From the NCBI RefSeq assembly GCF_005145005.1, contig NZ_CP039712.1, positions 1,863,501 to 1,927,500 on the forward strand: 64,000 bases of DNA. Reading direction: 5' to 3'. This document shows, piece after piece, positions 17,109 through 23,490 of this stretch (positions within the stretch are counted from its first letter, which is position 1; every line of letters starts with the position of its first letter). The notes below the pieces were generated by a model, which was given only the letters and a program-made list of their open reading frames with translations, had not been told where the DNA came from and did no database searches. The translations under genes and the position numbers were made by a program. Source of the DNA: Vagococcus zengguangii (GTDB lineage Bacteria; Bacillota; Bacilli; Lactobacillales; Vagococcaceae).

Positions 17109-17432
17109 TTACGCACCTTCGATTAATTTTAACGCTTGTGCTAGAACATTTTCGCCGTTCATCATGCCATAGTCTTTCATATCGATAATATCTAATGGAA
17201 TACCTTTGTCTGCTAACTTAGCTTCGAATTGACCTTTCATGAAACGTACTTGAGGTCCTAATAATAAAACATCAACATTTTTTGCAGCTAAGCTATTGTC
17301 AGCATCTGAAGCTGAGACTGCGAAGATATCTGTTTCTAATCCTTGAGCATCTGCTGCTTTTTGCATTTTTGTTACTAACATAGACGTACTCATTCCTGCT
17401 GAACATACTAACATAATTGTTTTTGTTGCCAT
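17109..17432 (-). CDS. PTS Lac/Cel family EIIB (operon 1)
   Basis: The 107-residue protein phosphorylates the incoming sugar. The active-site loop is IMLVCSAGMSTSMLVTKM, with phosphocysteine Cys10; LLLGPQVRFMKGQFE and IDMKDYGMMNGENVL are conserved in the family. First gene of operon 1: a sigma-54 promoter lies about 55 bases upstream. It is roughly 90 percent identical by eye to the operon 2 EIIB. Confidence 0.93.
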   Translation of the reverse strand: MATKTIMLVCSAGMSTSMLVTKMQKAADAQGLETDIFAVSASDADNSLAAKNVDVLLLGPQVRFMKGQFEAKLADKGIPLDIIDMKDYGMMNGENVLAQALKLIEGA

Positions 17433-17485
17433 TTTAAAATCCTCCTAAGATATGATTAATTTTTTATTATTCTCACTCTTATATA

Positions 17486-17502
17486 AGCAAGAGCCGTGCC
17501 AA
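17486..17502 (-). promoter_or_regulatory. Sigma-54 promoter of PTS operon 1
   Basis: The minus strand reads TTGGCACGGCTCTTGCT, i.e. TGGCAC-N5-TTGCT, the -24/-12 consensus of RpoN promoters with the correct spacing. Confidence 0.9.
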
Positions 17503-17508
17503 CTTTCA

Positions 17509-17550
17509 TTTTTATTGAAAACGTTATTATAACAACGTTTTCAATAAAAA
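17509..17550. promoter_or_regulatory. Perfect 17-bp inverted repeat, candidate activator/CcpA site (operon 1)
   Basis: TTTTTATTGAAAACGTT (17509-17525) is exactly complementary to AACGTTTTCAATAAAAA (17534-17550) across an 8-base spacer. The core AAAACGT-N10-ACGTTTT recurs at 23384-23407, and one half at 20053. The ACGTTTT half lies 32-34 bases upstream of the -24 element in all three operons. Each half also resembles a cre box (TTGAAAACGTTATTA), so binding by the LevR-type activator or by CcpA are both possible. Confidence 0.7.
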
Positions 17551-17574
17551 TCCGCTTACACAAATATACTAAAC

Positions 17575-17608
17575 AAAAAGTACACACAATAATTTGTGTG
17601 TACTTTTT
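17575..17608. terminator. Hairpin terminator upstream of operon 1
   Basis: AAAAAGTACACACAA and TTGTGTGTACTTTTT form a perfect 15-bp stem with a 4-base loop. It would stop read-through from operon 2 into operon 1. The surrounding 17609-17783 is AT-rich with no gene that I can support. Confidence 0.8.
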
Positions 17609-17783
17609 GTTATTTAACGATAGTTTCTCGAAACAAAACGCTATATTTAAAAGCTTTGTCAGAAAAATAAGATATCCATTAAGTTATTTATTGATATTTA
17701 CAATGTGTTTCGTCAATTTATTTTCATTAAATTAACCTTTTATATAATAACAAAAAAATACAACTTTAAAAAAATATCATTAA

Positions 17784-17818
17784 AAATAAGACATAGGATT
17801 CAGGCCTATGTCTTATTT
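17784..17818. terminator. Terminator of PTS operon 2
   Basis: AAATAAGACATAGG and CCTATGTCTTATTT form a perfect 14-bp stem with a 7-base loop, 40 bases after the stop codon of the DUF7916-like gene. Confidence 0.85.
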
Positions 17819-17858
17819 CAACTATTTTTATTCATTTTCTTCTATATAATACTTCTTT

Positions 17859-18782
17859 TTAACGATTTACTGAGCGAGCAAAACGTGAAACAGTATGACG
17901 TTCACCGCGGATTGCATCTGATAGTTCCTTAATATTTTTTATGCCGACTAATCCCATATTCGCATCACCAATATGTTGAATATCAACCCCTAATATTTTA
18001 TTACGTAACGCAATGTCTCGAATAGTATCTGGATGAGAACTTTCTTGAGACGTTCCAATCGCACTCATCACTAATTTATCTTGACTATGGCAGTATTCGA
18101 CCACTTCAGCTACCATTTTTTCAGTAATTCCCCAAACGCTACCTACAGCTGGCACTAACACAATATCCGCCCCCGCTTCGACGAACTGTTTGGCCGATTC
18201 AGCACTTGCGACTGGCTCATCTACGCCAGCACTATGCATTTTACCAGCAATTATCACACCATCAAAATGCTCTTTAGCGATTTTGATATTTTCAGCAATT
18301 CGTTGGTTGGTGACACCTGTTCCCGGATTACCTGTTAATAAGATAAAATCTAACCCAATTTCATTGGCACGTTTGAATGTTTCAGCTGAAGCCGTACGTC
18401 CTTTAGAAATTTCAATGACATCCGATGTCATATTAGCGTTTGGATCAACAGGTTCTAAGTTAGCACCAATTGGCAGTCCCACTAATTTTTTCAAATCACG
18501 AATTGCGTTGTCATTAGGTTTAGCATTCCATGCCGCATATTGTCCTTCATATAAACTTAATATAATCGGTTCAAAAACATCGAAACCATTTAATAAAATC
18601 ATATCCGCACCATAAGCTCGTGCTAACTCACTTGATGTAATATCACCAACGATTGGTTCATGCATGACGACATTTTCACTTAGAATAACGCGTCCTTCAC
18701 TAGCTTTAATACTTTGTACTAAGTCTTCCTTTGTAAATTTGCTAATGTCACTTGCATTAGCACTAATTAATCGTTTGACCAT
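17859..18782 (-). CDS. PTS-associated TIM-barrel-like protein (DUF7916-like)
   Basis: The 307-residue soluble protein starts VKRLISANASDISKF at ATG 18782, behind AAAGGTGGG. It shows an alternating strand-helix pattern with glycine-rich strand ends (DMILLNGFDVFEP, FILLTGNPGTGV, GVIIAGKMHSAGVDEP, DIVLVPAVGSVWGI and VMSAIGTSQESSH), typical of a TIM-barrel enzyme. I recall similar PTS-linked proteins, sometimes labelled DUF7916 or phosphonomutase-like, without a proven function. It closes operon 2 in the position where an EIIC might be expected, so it could act on the sugar phosphate or regulate the PTS. No catalytic assignment is made. Confidence 0.6.
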   Translation of the reverse strand: MVKRLISANASDISKFTKEDLVQSIKASEGRVILSENVVMHEPIVGDITSSELARAYGADMILLNGFDVFEPIILSLYEGQYAAWNAKPNDNAIRDLKKLVGLPIGANLEPVDPNANMTSDVIEISKGRTASAETFKRANEIGLDFILLTGNPGTGVTNQRIAENIKIAKEHFDGVIIAGKMHSAGVDEPVASAESAKQFVEAGADIVLVPAVGSVWGITEKMVAEVVEYCHSQDKLVMSAIGTSQESSHPDTIRDIALRNKILGVDIQHIGDANMGLVGIKNIKELSDAIRGERHTVSRFARSVNR

Positions 18783-18867
18783 TATTTTCCCACCTTTACT
18801 TATTTTTATTTCAATGTTTATGAAGAAATCCCTACACCAACCTTTTAGCTGAAGTGCAGGGATTGTA

Positions 18868-19182
18868 TTATTCGCTAATTTTGCGGTGTAAGTCAATGAT
18901 TTCTTTCGCTAAATCAGTAAAAGCGATTGATGTCATTAAATGATCTTGGCTATGAACCGTTAATAAAGTGATTTCTAACTTCTCGCCTTGTGCCTCTTTC
19001 GTTAATAAGCCTGTTTGAGAATGATGCGCTTGAACTAATGCTTCTTCCGCGCCTTTAATTTTCGCGTCTGCTTCTTCAAAGTTTCCTGCTTTCGCAGCAT
19101 AGATAGCTTCCATTGCATCGCTTTTAGCATTTCCTGAGTTAATGATTAATCCCATGACTGCTTCTAAATATTCTTGATCCAT
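18868..19182 (-). CDS. PTS Lac/Cel family EIIA (operon 2)
   Basis: The 104-residue EIIA has the same motifs as the operon 1 copy (AHHSQTGLLTKEA with the phosphorylated His; HSQDHLMTSIAFTDLAKEII). Differences are few and mostly conservative (S/G, A/S, D/E, I/V). It follows EIIB by more than 450 bases because a block of three repeat units and a hairpin lies between them. ATG 19182 follows AAAGGTGG. Confidence 0.93.
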   Translation of the reverse strand: MDQEYLEAVMGLIINSGNAKSDAMEAIYAAKAGNFEEADAKIKGAEEALVQAHHSQTGLLTKEAQGEKLEITLLTVHSQDHLMTSIAFTDLAKEIIDLHRKISE

Positions 19183-19225
19183 TATTTTTCCACCTTTTTA
19201 TTTTTAATAATATTTTAAAAAGAAT

Positions 19226-19264
19226 GAGGGTGTCTCTATAACTGAAACACTAATGAACACCCTC
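19226..19264 (-). promoter_or_regulatory. Hairpin between the repeat block and EIIA (operon 2)
   Basis: GAGGGTGT pairs with ACACCCTC around a 23-base loop. It is intercistronic and 44 bases before the EIIA start. It could be a terminator-like attenuator or RNA stabiliser. Confidence 0.5.
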
Positions 19265-19637
19265 AAGGAATCTTCTTAATCCGGCTTTTAGGTGCTGCTT
19301 TTTAGACAATATGTTGTGACTCTCAAAAATTGTTGTACAATTTTCGTCATCCCACGCATATTGCTCAAAAGCAACCCGCACCCTCAAGTACTTTTCTCAA
19401 TCCGGCTTTTGGTCGCAACTTCCTCGGTAATATGTCACGATTCTCAAAAATCGCTTCGCAATTTTCGTCATCGTGCGCATATTACTCAAAAGTTAAACGC
19501 GACCGTGAGCACTTTATCTAATCCGGCTTTCCTGAGCATCCCCTCGAAAATAATACCTCCCATTCCAAAAATATAAGAAGCTATTTTTGAATGGTTTTCA
19601 TTATTTTCCGGGGATAAGCGCTCACTCAAGCACTTTT
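19262..19637 (-). repeat. Dispersed stem-loop repeat, locus C (three tandem units inside operon 2)
   Basis: Counting from the EIIB stop: a type 2 unit (19504-19637; CTGAGC-ATCCCC-TCGAAAATAAT paired with ATTATTTTCCGGGGATAAGCGCTCAC), then two type 1 units (19382-19517 and 19262-19396) with CGGTAATATG or CAATATG arms against CATATTAC or CATATTGC. Borders are CTCAAGCACTTTTC, CGTGAGCACTTTATC and CTCAAGTACTTTTC followed by AATCCGGCTTT. The 375 bases contain no gene. The order type 1, type 2 next to the gene end is the same as at locus B. Confidence 0.88.
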
Positions 19638-19639
19638 CT

Positions 19640-19960
19640 TTACTCTCCGATTAATTTTAAGGCTTGGGCTAGGACGTTTGGTCCGTTCATCATACCGTAG
19701 TCTTTCATGTCGATTACATCTAAAGGAATCCCTTTATCCGCTAACTTCTCTTCGAATTGACCTTTCATGAAACGAACTTGAGGTCCTAATAATAAGACGT
19801 CAACATTTTTAGCTGCTAAGTTGTTATCTGCATCTGATGCTGATACTGCGAAGATATCTGTTTCTAAGCCTTGCTCATCCGCTGCTTTTTGCATTTTTGT
19901 TACTAACATAGACGTACTCATTCCTGCTGAACATACTAACATAATTGTTTTTTTAGACAT
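19640..19960 (-). CDS. PTS Lac/Cel family EIIB (operon 2)
   Basis: The 106-residue EIIB has the phosphocysteine loop TIMLVCSAGMSTSMLVTKM and the same LLLGPQVRFMKGQFEEKL core as the operon 1 copy, with about nine differences. ATG 19960 follows GGGGGAA; an ATG at 19975 precedes it without a site. It is first in operon 2, downstream of its own sigma-54 promoter. Operon 2 has no EIIC, so the product must use an EIIC encoded elsewhere (15209 or 21129) or have a regulatory role. Confidence 0.92.
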   Translation of the reverse strand: MSKKTIMLVCSAGMSTSMLVTKMQKAADEQGLETDIFAVSASDADNNLAAKNVDVLLLGPQVRFMKGQFEEKLADKGIPLDVIDMKDYGMMNGPNVLAQALKLIGE

Positions 19961-20005
19961 TTGTAATTCCCCCAAAATCTTTATTTTTTATTCATACTTT
20001 ATATA

Positions 20006-20022
20006 TGCAAGTTGTGTGCCAA
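20006..20022 (-). promoter_or_regulatory. Sigma-54 promoter of PTS operon 2
   Basis: The minus strand reads TTGGCACACAACTTGCA: TGGCAC-N5-TTGCA, a full match to the -24/-12 consensus, 46 bases before the EIIB start. Confidence 0.9.
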
Positions 20023-20035
20023 CTATTATCGAAAA

Positions 20036-20059
20036 GAAATGCCGGAATAATAACGTTTT
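20036..20059. promoter_or_regulatory. Degenerate activator/CcpA site of operon 2
   Basis: ACGTTTT (20053-20059) sits 32 bases from the -24 element, as in operons 1 and 3, but the partner half at 20036-20042 is degenerate. The minus strand reads AGAAAACGTTATTA, close to a half-site of the operon 1 repeat. Confidence 0.45.
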
Positions 20060-20097
20060 CTAGCGAAATAAAATTACACTCTGTTCAAAAAGAAAAA

Positions 20098-20117
20098 ACA
20101 CACAAAGATTTGTGTGT
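20098..20117. terminator. Hairpin between operon 3 and operon 2
   Basis: ACACACAAA pairs with TTTGTGTGT; an A run precedes it, giving a T run on the minus strand. It lies just after the DUF3284 copy 2 stop (20155) and matches in sequence the GTGTGT hairpin at 17575. Confidence 0.6.
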
Positions 20118-20154
20118 ATATTCTTTCACAATATCAAATTTTCACTCTAGATTT

Positions 20155-20568
20155 CTAATACGAAGCTTCCATTGCTTCTAACATTTTAACTAGTTGTTTC
20201 TTCTTAAAAGGCGTCATCACAACACCAAATAAACTATCATTAAGTTTTTGTAGAAGTCCATGTGAAGTCATCTCTTCTGTATAAGTCACCTCACACTGTT
20301 GATCAGATGTGGGCTTGATTTGGTAAACGACATTAAACTCATTACGAATAGTTGAAGTATTAAATCGATAACATTCATTCGTTTTGGCTTCTTCAATGGT
20401 GATACGCGCCCGACTATTTTTAGAGAACTCTTTAACATAGCTATAATTGGCTAATTGATGAGGTTTGATTGTTTCACCTGTACTCTTACGAATGTCAAAC
20501 ACTACTGAATTAATCACTTGTTGGTAAAAAAAATCGGCGGGTATATTTAAGGTTTTAACGATTTTCAT
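20155..20568 (-). CDS. DUF3284 domain protein, copy 2 (PTS operon 3)
   Basis: The 137-residue paralogue of the protein at 13976 has the same length and shares most residues, for example KIVKTLNIPADFFYQQVINSVVF, FDIRKSTGETIKPHQLANYSYVKEFSK, FNTSTIRNEFNV and CEVTYTEEMTSHGLLQKLNDSLFG. It is the last gene of operon 3 and overlaps the small membrane gene by 14 bases, exactly as copy 1 does. Function unknown; soluble, possibly a START-like ligand-binding fold. Confidence 0.8.
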   Translation of the reverse strand: MKIVKTLNIPADFFYQQVINSVVFDIRKSTGETIKPHQLANYSYVKEFSKNSRARITIEEAKTNECYRFNTSTIRNEFNVVYQIKPTSDQQCEVTYTEEMTSHGLLQKLNDSLFGVVMTPFKKKQLVKMLEAMEASY

Positions 20569-20752
20569 GTTGCTTCACCTCAGCCTTTTTCGCATTTTTG
20601 TTGCCTTTATACGCCAAAACAGCACCTAAAACGATTAGAGAAACAGCCGTTGCCATTAATAAAAAATCGTATTTCAAGGTTTTTGGATTCACACTAAACA
20701 TAAATAATAAACAACCTAAACTAATTAAGGCTAAACCGTTTTTCATCATCAT
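20555..20752 (-). CDS. Small two-span membrane protein, copy 2 (PTS operon 3)
   Basis: The 65-residue protein has two hydrophobic spans (LALISLGCLLFMFSV and FLLMATAVSLIVLGAVLAY) separated by NPKTLKYD and a charged tail (KGNKNAKKAEVKQHENR). It aligns along its whole length with the product at 14376. ATG 20752 follows AAGGAGCAG. Function unknown. Confidence 0.75.
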   Translation of the reverse strand: MMMKNGLALISLGCLLFMFSVNPKTLKYDFLLMATAVSLIVLGAVLAYKGNKNAKKAEVKQHENR

Positions 20753-20788
20753 CTATCATCTGCTCCTTCATTTTTTAATAATTAGTTA

Positions 20789-21007
20789 TTACATAGCATT
20801 GCATTGAAAGTAAAGTACTTTTCCCCAAGGTTCTGATTTAATCGCTTCTTTCGCTGCTTTTGCCGCTGCTTCTGGTTCTGCCCCAGCCACTTCAAACGTT
20901 AATTTAATTCCTTTTTTCTCAATAAACTTGTACGTAATCCCTTCAGATAGACCTTCTAATAAGGCAATCACGTTATCTTGTTGCATTGCTACGTCAATTG
21001 CAATCAT
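20789..21007 (-). CDS. 72-residue PTS-associated protein of unknown function, copy 2
   Basis: The paralogue of the protein at 14602 has the same length: MIAIDVAMQQDNVIALLEGL, YKFIEKKGIKLTFEV, an alanine-rich helix and PWGKVLYFQCNAM. The conserved QC near the C-terminus and the invariant MQQD are candidate functional residues. It lies between EIIC and the small membrane gene, behind AAGGAGCG. No known family recognised. Confidence 0.75.
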   Translation of the reverse strand: MIAIDVAMQQDNVIALLEGLSEGITYKFIEKKGIKLTFEVAGAEPEAAAKAAKEAIKSEPWGKVLYFQCNAM

Positions 21008-21036
21008 CTTAATCGCTCCTTCTTGTTTATCAATTT

Positions 21037-21086
21037 AACTAGCACACACCACGCCACTTCCTGCAAGTTTTGTGGTGTAACTAGTT
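21037..21086 (-). promoter_or_regulatory. Intercistronic hairpin between EIIC and the 72-residue gene, operon 3
   Basis: AACTAG-CACACACCAC pairs with TGTGGTGT-AACTAGTT around an 18-base loop. It has no good T run. It occupies the place held by the hairpin at 14846 in operon 1. Confidence 0.6.
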
Positions 21087-21128
21087 AGTTTCTTCTATTA
21101 TAATAATGTTTAAATTAAATTAATTTAA

Positions 21129-22538
21129 TTATTCTTCAGCCATTTTGTTAGCAGCAATGATAAATGGCGCCCAAATTGCAAGTGCTACGACTAAGTTAAC
21201 AATAGTTAACACAATCGCTTTCCAATCGCCACCTGTTGCTAAGAAACCACTTAAAACGGTAGGCATTACCCAAATAACATTTACAACAACCGGTTTTACT
21301 AAGCCCGCAATCGTTGCAAAGTAAGCAATTGTAGCTGTTGCTAATGGTGCTAAAATGAATGGAATAATCATGATTGGGTTTAATACTACTGGTAAACCAA
21401 ACATCACTGGTTCGTTAATATTAAATAATCCAGGTCCAATCGCTAATTTACCAATTGTTCGATAATCTGAACGTTTAGAGAACAATAGCACAGCAATTAA
21501 CAGCACTAGCGTAACCCCTGCGCCCCCCGGCCATACGAACGCTTCAAATGAACCGGCCACCCATTTATAAGGAATTGCTTCCCCTTGTTGGAAGGCATTA
21601 GTATTATCAACCATCGCTGTTCCATAGACTGATTGTAACACAGGTGACATGATATTCGTACCGTGTAAACCAAAGAACCATAAAATATGAATAAGTAATA
21701 CAATAACTACTACCGCACCGTAACCTTGAGAAAGTTGTAATAATGGTTTTTGAATAGATTCTGAGATCCAGTCAATAATCGGCATACCGACAAATCTTTG
21801 GAATAAATCATAGACTAAACTTGATGCATATAAAGCCACTACCCCAGGAACAATTGCTGCGAAAGCTTTTGATACTGCCGGTGGTACTGAATCGGGCATT
21901 TTAATTGTAATCTTTTTATTCATTAATTTAGAGAAAATAATAACAGAGATAAAACCAAATAACATGGCTGTAAATAATCCTGTACCACCCATATATTGAC
22001 TGAATGGGAAGTATCCCCAAGCACCTGTTGAGACATTTAATCCATCAATCGTAGCGCCTGCTGCTGTTAATAATTCAGCTGCTTTATCTGGTAAAGCTTC
22101 TGTTAGAGTTAACGTCGCTGTTGCTGATTGAGGAATCCCCATTAAGAACGCTGCTAATGACACAATAGAGCCTGATAATGGGTCAACATCGTACGCTTTA
22201 GCAATTTGATAACCTAATGTAACTGCAAACAACACCGCCATAATCGCTAATGTACCGCCCCAAACAATCCCGTTCATCGAAATAATTGCTGATGTATATT
22301 TGGTAATAACGTTGGTGTAACCACCAGGATCATTTTCTAAAAATAATGGACCCTTTGTAATATAAGTATTTGGGAAATCACGTAAAAATGCGTTTAGTAA
22401 CGTCGCTACTGAACCTGCCATTGTTGCCGGCATCATACTAATAAACGCATCACGCAGTGCCACTAAGTGTTTTTGCGAACCGATTTTTGCAGCTACCGGT
22501 AAAATATACCTTTCCATCCAACTAACTAATGCATTCAT
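21129..22538 (-). CDS. PTS Lac/Cel family EIIC permease (operon 3)
   Basis: The 469-residue EIIC aligns with the operon 1 permease throughout: MNALVSWMERYILPVAAKIGSQKHLVALRDAFISM, FSKLMNKKITIKMPDSVPPAVSKAFAAIVPG, GLHGTNIMSPVLQSVYG and GPGLFNINEPVMFGLPVVLNPIM. It is more divergent than the EIIA/EIIB copies are, so the two permeases may differ in substrate. About ten spans. ATG 22538 follows AGGAGGA. Confidence 0.92.
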   Translation of the reverse strand: MNALVSWMERYILPVAAKIGSQKHLVALRDAFISMMPATMAGSVATLLNAFLRDFPNTYITKGPLFLENDPGGYTNVITKYTSAIISMNGIVWGGTLAIMAVLFAVTLGYQIAKAYDVDPLSGSIVSLAAFLMGIPQSATATLTLTEALPDKAAELLTAAGATIDGLNVSTGAWGYFPFSQYMGGTGLFTAMLFGFISVIIFSKLMNKKITIKMPDSVPPAVSKAFAAIVPGVVALYASSLVYDLFQRFVGMPIIDWISESIQKPLLQLSQGYGAVVVIVLLIHILWFFGLHGTNIMSPVLQSVYGTAMVDNTNAFQQGEAIPYKWVAGSFEAFVWPGGAGVTLVLLIAVLLFSKRSDYRTIGKLAIGPGLFNINEPVMFGLPVVLNPIMIIPFILAPLATATIAYFATIAGLVKPVVVNVIWVMPTVLSGFLATGGDWKAIVLTIVNLVVALAIWAPFIIAANKMAEE

Positions 22539-22571
22539 AAAAAATCCTCCTATTATTTAATTTAGTTGTGT

Positions 22572-22889
22572 CTAACCGTTGTATAGTTTACGATACACAT
22601 CAACCAGTTCTTTTGCCAAATCTGTAAATGTTATAGACGTCATTAAATGATCTTGGCTATGAACCGTTAATAACGTAATCTCCAATTTCTCCCCTTGTGC
22701 TTCTTTTGTTAATAAACCTGTTTGAGAATGATGCGCCTCAACTAAGGCTGCTTCTGCCGCTTTAATTTTTTCATCAGCTTCTTCAAACTTACCCTCTTTT
22801 GCTGCATAGATAGCTTCCATTGCATCACTCTTAGCATTGCCCGAGTTGACAATCAAGCCCATCACCGCTTCTAAATATTCTTGATCCAT
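22572..22889 (-). CDS. PTS Lac/Cel family EIIA (operon 3)
   Basis: The 105-residue EIIA has VEAHHSQTGLLTKEA with the phosphorylated His and HSQDHLMTSITFTDLAKELV. It is clearly homologous to the other two copies but more divergent at its C-terminus (DVYRKLYNG). It precedes EIIC by 33 bases. ATG follows AGGAGG. Confidence 0.93.
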   Translation of the reverse strand: MDQEYLEAVMGLIVNSGNAKSDAMEAIYAAKEGKFEEADEKIKAAEAALVEAHHSQTGLLTKEAQGEKLEITLLTVHSQDHLMTSITFTDLAKELVDVYRKLYNG

Positions 22890-22971
22890 TGTGTAAAACC
22901 TCCTAAACCTCTCTTGACCAAAATCAATCTTTTTTAATCATTTAAAAGATTGATTCTTGTTACCAATAACG

Positions 22972-23292
22972 CTACCCTTCAATTAGCCCTAACGCTTGGT
23001 TCAAAACATTTTTACCATTCATTGTACCGTAATCTTTCATGTCGATAACATCTAGCGGAATACCTTTGTCGGCTAATTTGGCTTCAAATTGACCTTTCAT
23101 AAAGCGAACTTGAGGTCCTAACAATAAAACATCCACATCTTTTGTCGCTAAATTATTATCCGCATCTGAGGCCCCTACAGCAAAAATTTCAGCATCAATA
23201 CCTTGATCATCTGCTGCTTGTTGCATCTTTGTTACTAGCATGGACGTGCTCATCCCTGCTGAACACACTAGCATAATCGTTTTCTTTGACAT
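22972..23292 (-). CDS. PTS Lac/Cel family EIIB (operon 3)
   Basis: The 106-residue EIIB carries the TIMLVCSAGMSTSMLVTKM phosphocysteine loop and IDMKDYGTMNGKNVL. It is first in operon 3, next to the activator gene, with a sigma-54 promoter about 60 bases upstream. The start follows AAGGAGGG. Confidence 0.93.
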   Translation of the reverse strand: MSKKTIMLVCSAGMSTSMLVTKMQQAADDQGIDAEIFAVGASDADNNLATKDVDVLLLGPQVRFMKGQFEAKLADKGIPLDVIDMKDYGTMNGKNVLNQALGLIEG

Positions 23293-23352
23293 CTTTCACC
23301 CTCCTTAAAATTCATAAGTTTATAACATTATAACGTTTCACACTTTAATAAA

Positions 23353-23369
23353 TGCAATTCTTGTGCCAA
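23353..23369 (-). promoter_or_regulatory. Sigma-54 promoter of PTS operon 3
   Basis: The minus strand reads TTGGCACAAGAATTGCA: TGGCAC-N5-TTGCA, a full match to the -24/-12 consensus. Confidence 0.9.
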
Positions 23370-23380
23370 CTATCCGTTCA

Positions 23381-23410
23381 TTGAAAACGTCTACATGTCA
23401 ACGTTTTGTC
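23381..23410. promoter_or_regulatory. Candidate activator/CcpA inverted repeat of operon 3
   Basis: AAAACGT (23384-23390) and ACGTTTT (23401-23407) are separated by 10 bases, the same core and spacing as at 17518-17541. The ACGTTTT half is 33 bases from the -24 element. Confidence 0.65.
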
Positions 23411-23439
23411 TCAATCTATCCATTACACAAAAAAAGAAC

Positions 23440-23474
23440 GTAAATTACACAGTGTTTAATAGCGTGTAATTTAC
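23440..23474. terminator. Terminator of the activator gene
   Basis: GTAAATTACAC and GTGTAATTTAC form a perfect 11-bp stem with A/T runs on both sides, 17 bases after the activator stop codon. Confidence 0.88.
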
Positions 23475-23490
23475 ATCCCTTTTTTAGTTG

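Noticed and set aside
17609..17783. Possible small gene between operons 1 and 2
   Set aside because: Frames are very AT-rich, start without ribosome sites and have no homologous counterpart between operons 2 and 3.
19292..19576. Short frames inside the repeat blocks, here and at 53629-53859
   Set aside because: They consist of repeat sequence, vary between copies in frame and have no ribosome site.
14930..19640. CRISPR array
   Set aside because: Repeat units are 115-135 bases and palindromic with no short regular direct repeats and unique spacers; no cas genes are present.
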